DNA from: a virus
Virus record (IMG/VR): IMGVR_UViG_3300017951_000045
Span: 1-36,427 of that record
Length of the DNA stretch: 36,427 nt
Direction: 5' to 3' (one strand)
Each line of letters opens with the position of its first letter. The first letter of the stretch is position 1. The notes under the pieces were generated by a model. The model saw only the letters and a program-made list of their open reading frames with translations, was not told the DNA's origin and did not search any database. Positions 29,987 to 36,427 of the stretch are shown one piece after another. Made by a program: the position numbers and the translations under genes.

Positions 29987-32125
29987 TTAGGCCGACCAAA
30001 TTGTTAACACAAATCTTCCTGCACTGCCGCCAGTTCCTGACTCAATAGTCATTGCGCGGTTACCATCGCAACTTGTGTTGACTTTTTCACCTTCATTATA
30101 AAAACCGGTATTTAAATCTCCTGTGAAAGTGACTCCAGGTTCGCCTGATGTACCCCAGGGGAATGCCGCTTGTCCTAAGCTAACATTTAATCCACTCGTA
30201 ATACTAATAGTTTCACCGGTTATTGTGGTACCGGTAATATTTACGAAGGTACCATTAGTAGCTAATACTTCTGTTCCGGTAATTGTTGTACCTGTAATAT
30301 TTACAAACGTACCATTACTAGCTAATACGTCTGTTCCGGTAATTGTTGTACCAGTGACGTTAACGTAGCTAAGGTTTGTACCAATTATAGTTTCACCGGT
30401 TATTGTTGTACCGGTAATATTTACGAAGGTACCATTAGTAGCTAATACGTCTGTTCCGGTAATTGTTGTACCTGTGACGTTAACGTAGCTAAGGTTTGTA
30501 CCAATTGCAGTTGCTGCAAGTGATCTGTTAAAGACACCTGAAGTAAATTCAGCAGTGGTTCCTGTTACTGTTGTAAATATTCCGGTAGCAGCAGTAACAT
30601 TTCCTGTAGCAGTAATGTTTTCTGTTACATCTAAGTTGCCTGAAATAGTTAAGTCACCGCTGAAGAGAAGCTCTGCCAGGGTTGCAGATCCTTCAACATT
30701 AAGATCTCCACGGACAACTAAACCGCTAACATTGCCTGATTCAAAGTAAATATTATTGATACCACTAATGTTGGTATCACCGTCACCAATGATGTCTCCG
30801 CTGGTCCTTAGATCACCAGTTGCAGTAAGTCCGTTATTAAAAACAGTTGTTCCTTGTTGAACTAAAAGACCACTATTAACAATTCTGTTGGTTACATAAA
30901 TTTGGTTAAAACGTGTTACATAACCAGATATGTTGTATCCAGAAAGATTTGTAAAGTAACCGTAAGTTCCAGTTACTGTATTGCCAGTGATTGTTCCACC
31001 AACATACAAATCTTGTTCAATAATTCCACTGCCGCTAATTGTGGCATTTTGTTGAACAATAAAGTTACCGCTAATGGTTTGGTCACCACTAAAGCTTAAG
31101 TTTGTTGCATTTAATGTATCAACATTAATGGCATCAGCATTAACAGTATTGAAGTTTGCTGTTGTTCCGGTTACTGTTCCAAAAGCTGCAGAGGTTCCTG
31201 ATACCCCTTGGAATGTTCCTGTTGTAAATGCAGCAACAGAACCACTAACTACATTGATATTTGCCGTGGTTCCCGTTAAGGTGTTTGTATGGATACCAAG
31301 GGATACGAGCTGAGGAATATTACCGGTAACACCTGTTAAGCTCTGTGCTGTTAAAGAATCATATTCACCAGTATCACCTGTAATAAAGGTACCTGAAACA
31401 AAATCAAAATAACCAGAGGTTACATTTAATACACCAAAGTTGCCTGTATCGCCAGTAATTGTTCCACCACTGATTGTTCCTGTGGTTTGGATACCAGAAG
31501 TAAAAGTACCTGTTGTAACAACAATGCCTGTTGCAATTAAGTTTGATGCATTTAGATATTCAAACCAACCTGATTCAACAACCAGTCCCCGTGGAACCGT
31601 AAGGTCTACAAAGGTACCGCTGACTCCACCAATGGCTTCACCAGTGATCGTGGTTCCAGAAAGGGTGTCGAAATAACCACTGGAAAAATCAGCAGTAACA
31701 CCTGTTGCAATACTGAAATTACCTGAAACTGCCTGCAGATAATCAGTAATTGTATTGTCAATTGTAATTTGAGTGGCAACAATGTTGCCTGTAACTGTTA
31801 AATCATTACTAATATTGACGTCATCTAAGAAGCTAGTGCCGCTTTCAAACGTTGCAAGACCACTAACAGTTAAATTAGATTCTAAAGTTGTCGTGCCACT
31901 AACTGATAGGTAGCCAGAAACTAATAAGTTGCCGACTTCAAAAGGATCAATTTCAGTTGTGTTGACGTAATAAGTATCTAAATAATTACGAAATTCCGTA
32001 AAGGTAATCTTTTTGTTTCTTAAGGCAGGGTCAACCTCAAAAACATCGACCAGGGTGAGTACATCCTGATCGACAATATCCCCGGCTTCAATTGAGGGAA
32101 ATTCGGTTATCTTTCTATTTGGCAC
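29987..32125 (-). CDS. Large tail fibre protein, 712 aa
   Basis: The N-terminus reads MPNRKITEFPSIEAGDIVDQ, then ALRNKKITFTEFRNYL, an opening typical of fibre proteins that attach to the tail or baseplate. The remainder is a very long shaft of Thr/Gly/Ser-rich repeats (LTVSGLATFES, NFNTVNADAINVDTLNATNL and many V-T-G-T-T phrases). It includes five nearly identical 20-residue units close to the C-terminus. The tail end has GVTFTGDLNTGFYNEGEKVN, the same module as in the 492-residue fibre, and a short final strand. It is the first gene of the minus-strand fibre and lysis operon. Its role is adsorption, from composition and context. Confidence 0.75.
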   Translation of the reverse strand: MPNRKITEFPSIEAGDIVDQDVLTLVDVFEVDPALRNKKITFTEFRNYLDTYYVNTTEIDPFEVGNLLVSGYLSVSGTTTLESNLTVSGLATFESGTSFLDDVNISNDLTVTGNIVATQITIDNTITDYLQAVSGNFSIATGVTADFSSGYFDTLSGTTITGEAIGGVSGTFVDLTVPRGLVVESGWFEYLNASNLIATGIVVTTGTFTSGIQTTGTISGGTITGDTGNFGVLNVTSGYFDFVSGTFITGDTGEYDSLTAQSLTGVTGNIPQLVSLGIHTNTLTGTTANINVVSGSVAAFTTGTFQGVSGTSAAFGTVTGTTANFNTVNADAINVDTLNATNLSFSGDQTISGNFIVQQNATISGSGIIEQDLYVGGTITGNTVTGTYGYFTNLSGYNISGYVTRFNQIYVTNRIVNSGLLVQQGTTVFNNGLTATGDLRTSGDIIGDGDTNISGINNIYFESGNVSGLVVRGDLNVEGSATLAELLFSGDLTISGNLDVTENITATGNVTAATGIFTTVTGTTAEFTSGVFNRSLAATAIGTNLSYVNVTGTTITGTDVLATNGTFVNITGTTITGETIIGTNLSYVNVTGTTITGTDVLASNGTFVNITGTTITGTEVLATNGTFVNITGTTITGETISITSGLNVSLGQAAFPWGTSGEPGVTFTGDLNTGFYNEGEKVNTSCDGNRAMTIESGTGGSAGRFVLTIWSA
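30200..30499 (-). repeat. Five tandem 60-base coding repeats in the 712-residue fibre
   Basis: Five consecutive 60-base units encode 20-residue repeats of two alternating types: TNLSYVNVTGTTITGTDVLA and TNGTFVNITGTTITGETIIG. Unit borders are at 30259/30260, 30319/30320, 30379/30380 and 30439/30440. The DNA copies are nearly identical, including third positions, so duplication is recent or maintained by gene conversion. Confidence 0.8.
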
Positions 32126-32164
32126 CCTGCTCTAAGCCAAGTCCTAGAACAATTATAAAACGGC

Positions 32165-32593
32165 TTATTTATCTCGAATTTCAATACGAGGCAGAAGATC
32201 AGTAGTGAAATTCCAAAGACCTTGTCCACCGAGAACGATACCTGCTGAAATCAGGAACATAACACCGAGTTCAGCCAGGGTTAAGTTTCGTCGTACATAA
32301 ACAACTTTAGGTTCCGGCTGCGGAATAGGAGGTTGAATTTGCGGCTGTGGCTGGAAAGGCTGTTGAGGTACCGCAGGTCCATTTGCGACTTGTGCAATTG
32401 CATCTTGCAGAGCTTTTTCACGCATCTGCTGAAAGTTCATCTGCGGACGCATTTGCGGCGGTGGCGGAGGTGCCTGTGTTGCAGCTGAAAATTCTGCAGG
32501 ATTTGAGTACCTAGGCCCTTCCTGATTTTCGTAATACGCTCCTTCTTCTGGAGTATAAGTAGGTTGATTACTAGAAGGGACTTGCTCTTCCAT
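32165..32593 (-). CDS. Pro/Gln-rich protein with one C-terminal membrane helix, 142 aa
   Basis: I start at ATG 32593; a GTG three codons upstream is less likely. The N-terminal two thirds are disordered and Pro/Gln-rich (ATQAPPPPPQMRPQMNFQQM, VPQQPFQPQPQIQPPIPQPE). A basic step (VVYVRRNLT), one transmembrane helix (LAELGVMFLISAGIVLGGQG) and a short charged tail follow. It may be a membrane-anchored phage protein or a virion protein with a hydrophobic segment; I recall comparable proteins near cyanophage structural genes. It precedes the large fibre gene by 39 bases and is divergent from the regulator gene at 32640. Confidence 0.6.
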   Translation of the reverse strand: MEEQVPSSNQPTYTPEEGAYYENQEGPRYSNPAEFSAATQAPPPPPQMRPQMNFQQMREKALQDAIAQVANGPAVPQQPFQPQPQIQPPIPQPEPKVVYVRRNLTLAELGVMFLISAGIVLGGQGLWNFTTDLLPRIEIRDK

Positions 32594-32639
32594 AAATAAC
32601 ACAGTATGTTCATAGAAACTGTAGCATTATTCTTAACAT
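32594..32639 (+). promoter_or_regulatory. Divergent promoter region upstream of the regulator gene
   Basis: These 46 AT-rich bases separate the minus-strand fibre operon from the plus-strand helix-turn-helix gene, so promoters for both directions are expected here. AAATAACACAG and TAGCATTATTCTTAA are possible -10 regions. No palindromic operator stands out. The neighbouring DNA-binding protein is an obvious candidate regulator of this gap, by position only. Confidence 0.3.
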
Positions 32640-33083
32640 ATGTCGGAGCTTAATAAATCACTGGAAAGTATTTCTGGTGAATTGAAAGGCATTAGGAATA
32701 TCCTGGCCTCTATGTGGCATTCTCGCTACAAAGATGGAGAGACGGATCAGGTAAGTCCTGAAATCTATGCTGATGAATACATTTCTACTGAAGAATGTGC
32801 TAAACGCCTTGGCGTAACTGATCAAACAATCCGTAACTGGATTCTCCAAGGCAAAAAGAAACATAAATCTGATTTCTCTGGCTGGGTGCAAGGCATTCAT
32901 TACATCGTCTTGCCCACTGGCCCTAAGAAAAATATTGTGCGTATCCCCTGGAACCAATTGATTCTGTCTTATCAAAAGGGTCCGGATGCAAATCTTCGCA
33001 CCTTTGATGCGACAGGTAAGCATTTATATGAGGCAAATACGCGTGCCCACTGGGACAACGTACCTAAACCTCGCGAAAAGTGA
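32640..33083 (+). CDS. Helix-turn-helix DNA-binding protein, 147 aa
   Basis: Residues 47-70 (YISTEECAKRLGVTDQTIRN then WILQGKK) form a MerR/excisionase-type helix-turn-helix as in HTH_17 proteins. The N-terminal 30 residues are an amphipathic helix (SLESISGELKGIRNILASMW) that may dimerise. The rest contains GIHYIVLPTGPKKNIVRIPW, which resembles the small wing or beta region that follows such motifs. It probably binds DNA as a transcription regulator or recombination accessory factor. No integrase is present in the window, so an excisionase role is not supported. It is the first gene of a plus-strand run and lies one base before the next gene. Confidence 0.7.
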   Translation: MSELNKSLESISGELKGIRNILASMWHSRYKDGETDQVSPEIYADEYISTEECAKRLGVTDQTIRNWILQGKKKHKSDFSGWVQGIHYIVLPTGPKKNIVRIPWNQLILSYQKGPDANLRTFDATGKHLYEANTRAHWDNVPKPREK

Positions 33084-33084
33084 T

Positions 33085-33546
33085 ATGCCACATCGTTTTA
33101 ATAATATCGATATTGATATGCTTACCCTTAAAAACTATAGAGAGAAGTTACCAGAAAGTTTAGCTAATCAAGTTGAACTTTTTGTTCCTCCCTCTGGATC
33201 GTTTGATGATGCAATACTGCGTCGTTATATTGAAGTGATTAAAGAATTTGAATTAGAAGATCCAAATAGTAATATGACACTTGCCAATCGACTTAGGCTT
33301 GCTTTTGTCGATATGAAACCAGATACTATTTGTAGTCGCTTTCCCAATGCTGACTTGCCTCTTAAGCGTAGGCTGCGTTGTGTAGCAGAATATCTAATTC
33401 GTGCTGGAGAATTTGATAAGATGCGTGATGACAATGGTAAATTAATTAAAAAACGAGGAGTTTTAGGCAAGATGGTGGTCATTTACCAACCCTTACCTAA
33501 GATGTTATCGATACTGCAAAAACAAAGGCTATTAAACAATGAGTAG
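33085..33546 (+). CDS. Hypothetical protein, 153 aa
   Basis: ATG 33085, one base after the regulator stop, gives 153 residues; the open frame extends upstream only through the regulator gene. The protein is helical and mixed charged (SFDDAILRRYIEVIKEFELE, MTLANRLRLAFVDMKPDTIC). Its basic C-terminal half (LPLKRRLRCVAEYLIRAGEF, then KMVVIYQPLPKMLSILQKQR) could be a winged-helix-like fold. No family is recognised. Close coupling with the upstream helix-turn-helix gene hints at a shared regulatory task. Confidence 0.55.
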   Translation: MPHRFNNIDIDMLTLKNYREKLPESLANQVELFVPPSGSFDDAILRRYIEVIKEFELEDPNSNMTLANRLRLAFVDMKPDTICSRFPNADLPLKRRLRCVAEYLIRAGEFDKMRDDNGKLIKKRGVLGKMVVIYQPLPKMLSILQKQRLLNNE

Positions 33547-33907
33547 AAGAGAAGATTTAATTAAGGCAGTTTGTGGCAAGGACTTAGAGGGTAATAGCGC
33601 ACGTTATGCGGATGCCACCATTAAACTAATCCTTGGTGATATGGGCAAATATTTTGTTAAATTTTGGAATGCAGAGGGGCCAGGGGTAATGGTCATGCAA
33701 CCAAAATCTGAACGTTCAATGTTTTGGATGACACTGGAAGAACTGCATTCTGCATCGGAGAATGCAGATGATGAATTGTCAGAAACGTTTAGCACCATTT
33801 TGCAATCAGCTCAAAAGATTGATCCAGAAGCAGGTGCTGCCTATATTGTCAACGATGAAAATGGAATGCGTTATTTTGTAATTGATTACAACAAGGCTTC
33901 TGAGTAA
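33539..33907 (+). CDS. Hypothetical protein, 122 aa
   Basis: A 122-residue acidic protein with a helical start (SRREDLIKAVCGKDLEGNSA) and a central beta part (YFVKFWNAEGPGVMVMQPKS). It ends AAYIVNDENGMRYFVIDYNK. The last strand pair looks like a small alpha/beta domain. It overlaps the upstream gene by eight bases and the adenine methyltransferase gene by one (TAATG). The family is unknown; position suggests an accessory factor to the DNA-modification or nucleotide genes that follow. Confidence 0.55.
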   Translation: MSRREDLIKAVCGKDLEGNSARYADATIKLILGDMGKYFVKFWNAEGPGVMVMQPKSERSMFWMTLEELHSASENADDELSETFSTILQSAQKIDPEAGAAYIVNDENGMRYFVIDYNKASE

Positions 33908-34500
33908 TGGCCGTTAGACGTGGTAATACTAAGAGCGAACACTTTGAGTGGATAAGCAACCGTGATTTGGTTGACTCTGCCCATATGCTTATGGGTTCGA
34001 TTGATCTCGATCCTGCTAGCAGTGCATTTGCTAACGAGTACGTCGGAGCAAAAGAATTTTATACCCCTACTGAAGATGGATTAAACGATATGGAATGGCA
34101 TGGAAATGTCTATTGTTTCCCTCCATGTCAACCATATTTCTGGGATAAGAAAAATGATCGTTGGAAAGTGACGCGTGGATTGTCACCTACTTTGACATCT
34201 GGTCATGCCTTATGGTTTCGGACAATGAAACGTAAATGGTTGGCTGGAGAATTTGAACAGGGGATCTATTTTACAAATTATGTAGATTGCATCATGTACA
34301 ACCAGGACATGTTCGATTTTCCTATGTGCATTATGAAGAGTAGACCTCAATTAATCCGTCATTATTATGCGGATGATTCTACTGAAAAGAAAAATACAGG
34401 CGTCTGTTTAATTGTATATATGCAGCCACTAGATAGAGTGGCTGAAGCTACCGAAGAATTTATCGACATTTATTCTGAAAAAGGACGAATTCTCGTATAA
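33907..34500 (+). CDS. Phage Dam-type adenine methyltransferase homologue
   Basis: The 197-residue product matches the plan of phage DNA N-6-adenine methyltransferases (the Dam family of phages T1 and similar). EHFEWISNRDLVDSAH comes first, then SIDLDPASSAFANEYVGAKE (the usual IDLDxAA block, 31-50), FYTPTEDGLNDMEWHGNVYC, and the catalytic position. The family normally has NPPY there; this protein has FPPC (71-74), so both outer residues that hold the target base differ. The enzyme may be inactive, use a different base, or serve only in binding. The C-terminal strands (GVCLIVYM) are intact. The gene overlaps its neighbour by TAATG. Confidence 0.65.
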   Translation: MAVRRGNTKSEHFEWISNRDLVDSAHMLMGSIDLDPASSAFANEYVGAKEFYTPTEDGLNDMEWHGNVYCFPPCQPYFWDKKNDRWKVTRGLSPTLTSGHALWFRTMKRKWLAGEFEQGIYFTNYVDCIMYNQDMFDFPMCIMKSRPQLIRHYYADDSTEKKNTGVCLIVYMQPLDRVAEATEEFIDIYSEKGRILV

Positions 34501-34523
34501 AATATTTGAACTTAGGGAAGGCG

Positions 34524-35108
34524 ATGTCTGTATTAAGCGACAAGGAAATCCGCGAACTTGCCAATAATGGGATGATCACTCCTTTCGAGGATCATCTTGT
34601 TAACAAGGAAAATGATGTTCCTGTTCTCAGCTATGGACTTAGTTCCTATGGTTATGACATTCGTTTGTCACCTAACCAGTGTCTTTTATTCGGTGGTGTC
34701 CAGCACGGAATGTGTGATGCCAAAAATTTTGATCCTGAAATTTTAAAGGAGACTAAATTGCATGGAGACGAGCGAGGAAAGTATTTTATTATCCCTCCTT
34801 ACGGCTATTGTCTTGGTGTTGCTGTTGAACATCTGGCTTTACCCAGAGACATTACCGTGGTTGCCGTGGGTAAAAGCACATACGCTAGGGCAGGAATCAT
34901 GGCAAACATTACTCCAGCTGAAGCTGGTTGGGAAGGTCATTTAACTTTGGAGATTAGCAACTGTACTCCATTGTTTAACAAAATTTATGCCAATGAAGGC
35001 ATTTGCCAGCTCTTGTTTTACCGGGGAGAGGAGTGTGAGGTTGACTATAAAACCCGCAAAGGTAAATATCAAAATCAACCGTATGAAGTAGTCTTATCTA
35101 AGGTTTAA
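34524..35108 (+). CDS. dcd: dCTP deaminase
   Basis: I start at ATG 34524, which has AGGGAAGG upstream; a TTG at 34506 is less likely. The 194-residue product has the Dcd signature blocks: SYGLSSYGYDIRLSP (36-50), VAVGKSTYARAGIMANITPA (113-132), GWEGHLTLEISNCTPL with the catalytic Glu region, and a C-terminal part with Gly and Tyr (YANEGICQLLFYR). It converts dCTP to dUTP, feeding dTMP synthesis and shifting the nucleotide pool toward AT. That suits the AT-rich phage DNA. Its length is typical for bacterial Dcd (193 aa). It follows the methyltransferase homologue by 23 bases. Confidence 0.9.
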   Translation: MSVLSDKEIRELANNGMITPFEDHLVNKENDVPVLSYGLSSYGYDIRLSPNQCLLFGGVQHGMCDAKNFDPEILKETKLHGDERGKYFIIPPYGYCLGVAVEHLALPRDITVVAVGKSTYARAGIMANITPAEAGWEGHLTLEISNCTPLFNKIYANEGICQLLFYRGEECEVDYKTRKGKYQNQPYEVVLSKV

Positions 35109-35130
35109 TATGAAATTGTCTTATTTAAAA

Positions 35131-35156
35131 TTTAACAGTAAAGTTTAATAGTAAAG
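35131..35156. repeat. Two tandem copies of a 13-base AT-rich unit
   Basis: TTTAACAGTAAAG (35131-35143) and TTTAATAGTAAAG (35144-35156) are adjacent and differ at one base. They cover the end of the minus-strand gene at 35145 and the short gap after dcd. They may be part of a termination region or simple slippage; no hairpin is formed. Confidence 0.6.
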
Positions 35157-35501
35157 TTTGCTTGTGGAAGGCTGCGGCTTATCCGCATAGTTAGTTGAAC
35201 CAGCCCTGCCAAATCGATCACCTTCGATAAAAGCAGGGGTTTGTCCTTGCTGATCTGTGTATGGCGCATCGTACTGACGTTTCTTCTGAAACTTTCCGGC
35301 TGAGCGAGCTGACTTTAAGAACTTATCAACACGACGCTCTTGCCCTTCGCCTCTTGTGCCCGCAGCATACGCGGTATCCATTACTTCCTCAGGAAGCCTA
35401 CGAATGTCTACGCGATAGGCTCGGCCGGGAGTAAGGTCAGTCCTTTCTCCGCCAGAAGAACCCGCGTCAATCCTTTTATCGTAGGTATCTGAGTACGCCA
35501 T
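35145..35501 (-). CDS. Hypothetical basic protein, 118 aa
   Basis: The 118-residue product starts MAYSDTYDKRIDAGSSGGER and includes GRAYRVDIRRLPEEVMDTAY, then RVDKFLKSARSAGKFQKKRQ. It is basic, Gly/Ser-rich at both ends and probably partly disordered. No catalytic motif or membrane segment is seen. Such short basic proteins on the structural-gene strand can be virion components, but there is no direct evidence. It is a lone minus-strand gene between two plus-strand runs, convergent with dcd and divergent from the next gene (gap 35502-35537). No family is recognised. Confidence 0.5.
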   Translation of the reverse strand: MAYSDTYDKRIDAGSSGGERTDLTPGRAYRVDIRRLPEEVMDTAYAAGTRGEGQERRVDKFLKSARSAGKFQKKRQYDAPYTDQQGQTPAFIEGDRFGRAGSTNYADKPQPSTSKLYY

Positions 35502-35537
35502 ACTAGAATTATAATTGACTTAAATCGGATTTATATT

Positions 35538-35912
35538 ATGGATTTTTTATCTGCCTTTATGGAAGGTAATGATGAATTAAAGGAACGCATGACGACGTTA
35601 GATACGTTTGGTCAGCCTTTGGATAATGAGGCCAATGATGTTCCTTTATATGATGAATATAATCGTGGTTTGACATTAACGCAGCAAGATATGTCAGATC
35701 GTGTTAACTTATCTGTAGATCCAAGAGCAGAACCGAGATGCGGATTAACAGGAATAATTCCGAGTGCCGAGACGGGAATTATGCAGGGCGCGGAACCTCA
35801 ACCCAGGCAATTAGTGGTGGATATGGGGCAACTATCACCGGAGGAACAGGAGGTAGCGATGAACAAACAACGCAAGCTCAGAACTGGTTTCAACCGGTCG
35901 GGACTGATCTAG
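35538..35912 (+). CDS. Hypothetical acidic protein, 124 aa
   Basis: The 124-residue product starts MDFLSAFMEGNDELKERMTT and is acidic, Asp/Glu/Gln-rich and probably poorly ordered (QQDMSDRVNLSVDPRAEPRC). The last 175 bases overlap the next gene in a -1 phase. A perfect AGGAGG (35850-35855) precedes an in-frame ATG at 35858, which would give a separate 17-residue peptide (MNKQRKLRTGFNRSGLI). The family is not recognised. Confidence 0.5.
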   Translation: MDFLSAFMEGNDELKERMTTLDTFGQPLDNEANDVPLYDEYNRGLTLTQQDMSDRVNLSVDPRAEPRCGLTGIIPSAETGIMQGAEPQPRQLVVDMGQLSPEEQEVAMNKQRKLRTGFNRSGLI

Positions 35913-36250
35913 ACACGCTTTTACTTGGTGATTCTTCAGATACTTTAGAAATTAGTGATTGTCCAGGGGGTATTTGTCCTGTCCCCTGGGCAAAAAAAGA
36001 AAAGGTTGAGGATAACCAGGGGGATGATATTAATCATCCGTCGCACTACACCGAAGGGCGTCGGTTTGAAGCGATTGATGTAATTGAAGACACGATTAGT
36101 CGTGCACCAGATCCTGTTTTAGGTAATTGTCAGGGTCAGATTTTACGTTACATCTTGCGTATGTGGGATAAAGATGATCCATTAAAGAATGCCAAGAAAA
36201 CCCGTTGGTACCTTGATCGGTTAATTCAACATCTAGAATCAGATTCGTAG
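35738..36250 (+). CDS. DUF3310-domain protein (nucleotide kinase-like)
   Basis: The C-terminal half of this 170-residue frame is a clear DUF3310 domain: INHPSHYTEGRRFEAIDVIE (98-117), LGNCQGQILRYILRMWDKDD (128-147) and KKTRWYLDRLIQHL. The family includes T7 gp1.7, a thymidylate/nucleotide kinase. The N-terminal 95 residues are Gly/Thr-rich and then acidic, with DCPGGICPVPW as a possible Cys pair. The only ATG is 35738, which has no good Shine-Dalgarno and lies inside the previous gene. Either the two genes overlap over 175 bases, translation slips by -1 from the upstream frame, or a non-standard start further in is used. Together with dCTP deaminase it points to phage control of thymidine nucleotides. 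Confidence 0.65.
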   Translation: MRINRNNSECRDGNYAGRGTSTQAISGGYGATITGGTGGSDEQTTQAQNWFQPVGTDLDTLLLGDSSDTLEISDCPGGICPVPWAKKEKVEDNQGDDINHPSHYTEGRRFEAIDVIEDTISRAPDPVLGNCQGQILRYILRMWDKDDPLKNAKKTRWYLDRLIQHLESDS

Positions 36251-36280
36251 AATTAAAATAACAGTAGATAGTATTTATTT

Positions 36281-36427
36281 ATGGCACTTTCTCCTGGCAA
36301 AAAGGAAGCTAAGCTTAAAAACATGCTTAGTAAAAAAGAAAAAGAACTTCAAGGTAAAGACAGACAAATCAAGAAATTAGAAGAAGTTAAAGCTAGGTTT
36401 GAAAAAATGAAAGCAGAAAAAGCTGCA
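36281..36427 (+). CDS. Lys/Glu-rich coiled-coil protein, 5' part only
   Basis: ATG 36281 opens a frame that runs off the right edge after 49 codons. It starts MALSPGKKEAKLKNMLSKKE and continues as an almost pure Lys/Glu/Gln helix (KELQGKDRQIKKLEEVKARF), a strong coiled-coil prediction. The rest is outside the window, so no family can be given. The gap before it (36251-36280) is AT-rich, with no clear Shine-Dalgarno. Confidence 0.6.
   Translation, partial: MALSPGKKEAKLKNMLSKKEKELQGKDRQIKKLEEVKARFEKMKAEKAA

Noticed and set aside
30200-30499. CRISPR array
   Set aside because: Repeats are directly adjacent 60-base in-frame coding units with no unique spacers.
30123-31676. Several Val/Pro-rich plus-strand frames inside the 712-residue fibre gene
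   Set aside because: All are reverse images of Thr/Gly/Asn repeat codons; they lack ribosome-binding sites and independent structure.
32640-33083. Excisionase of a temperate phage
   Set aside because: The helix-turn-helix type fits, but there is no integrase or attachment site in the window; a general regulator is the safer call.
35963-35998. Terminator from CCAGGGG/CCCCTGG hairpin
   Set aside because: It lies inside the DUF3310 frame and is followed by A residues on the plus strand and by mixed bases on the minus strand, so there is no T-tract.

Overview
This window looks like part of a tailed double-stranded DNA phage genome, most likely a marine cyanophage. It carries a replicative primase-helicase, recombination-type nucleases, a dCTP deaminase, a phage-type adenine methyltransferase homologue, a GH19-like endolysin with membrane partners, and a long run of tail-fibre and adhesin genes. 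No ribosomal RNA, tRNA, integrase, terminase, capsid or portal gene is visible. The host assignment is an inference. It rests on my memory of several small protein families that recur in Synechococcus and Prochlorococcus phages, such as the small-gene cassette at 1.6-3.9 kb and the 254-residue protein at 23.7 kb. Base composition is AT-rich, near 40% GC by eye, and many genes overlap by ATGA, TAATG or GTGA junctions.

Layout. (1) Bases 1-3885, plus strand: tightly packed small genes, probably early, including a Gp157-like coiled-coil protein; they end at a strong terminator at 3962. (2) Bases 3990-11079, minus strand: small membrane and unknown genes, then a virion-adhesin block (168, 516, 528, 106, 425, 325 and 46 residues). 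Three consecutive members of the block share an N-terminal motif. (3) Bases 11144-11998: a plus-strand Dps-like miniferritin convergent with an endonuclease VII-type nuclease. (4) Bases 12109-15273, minus strand: a glycan operon of a glycosyltransferase-methyltransferase fusion, a sugar C-methyltransferase homologue and a GT2 glycosyltransferase. (5) Bases 15315-21245: a PD-(D/E)XK nuclease, a minus-strand unknown protein, the primase-helicase and a GT4 glycosyltransferase. (6) Bases 21246-21608: a gene-free stretch holding a terminator and a 296-base imperfect palindrome. (7) Bases 21609-24790, plus strand: an HNH-like protein, unknown proteins and several very small membrane or soluble proteins, one ending in a possible -1 frameshift site. 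(8) Bases 24772-32593, minus strand: a lysis cassette and three very large, repeat-rich tail-fibre genes. (9) Bases 32640-36427, mostly plus strand: a helix-turn-helix regulator, unknown proteins, the adenine methyltransferase homologue, dCTP deaminase, and a DUF3310 protein overlapping another gene out of frame.

How the parts may fit together. The minus-strand blocks encode the adsorption and lysis end of the life cycle. The plus-strand islands hold nucleotide metabolism, replication, recombination and regulation. Four glycosyltransferase or methyltransferase genes suggest that the phage builds or decorates a methylated glycan, on its virion or on the infected cell; the target cannot be read from the sequence. 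The features most worth a second look are the large palindrome just downstream of the replication gene, the A AAA AAG slippery site at a stop codon, the phage Dps with all four classical ferroxidase ligands, and the glycosyltransferase-methyltransferase fusion. I could run no database search or structure prediction. Family names come from motif recognition, and counts were made by eye.
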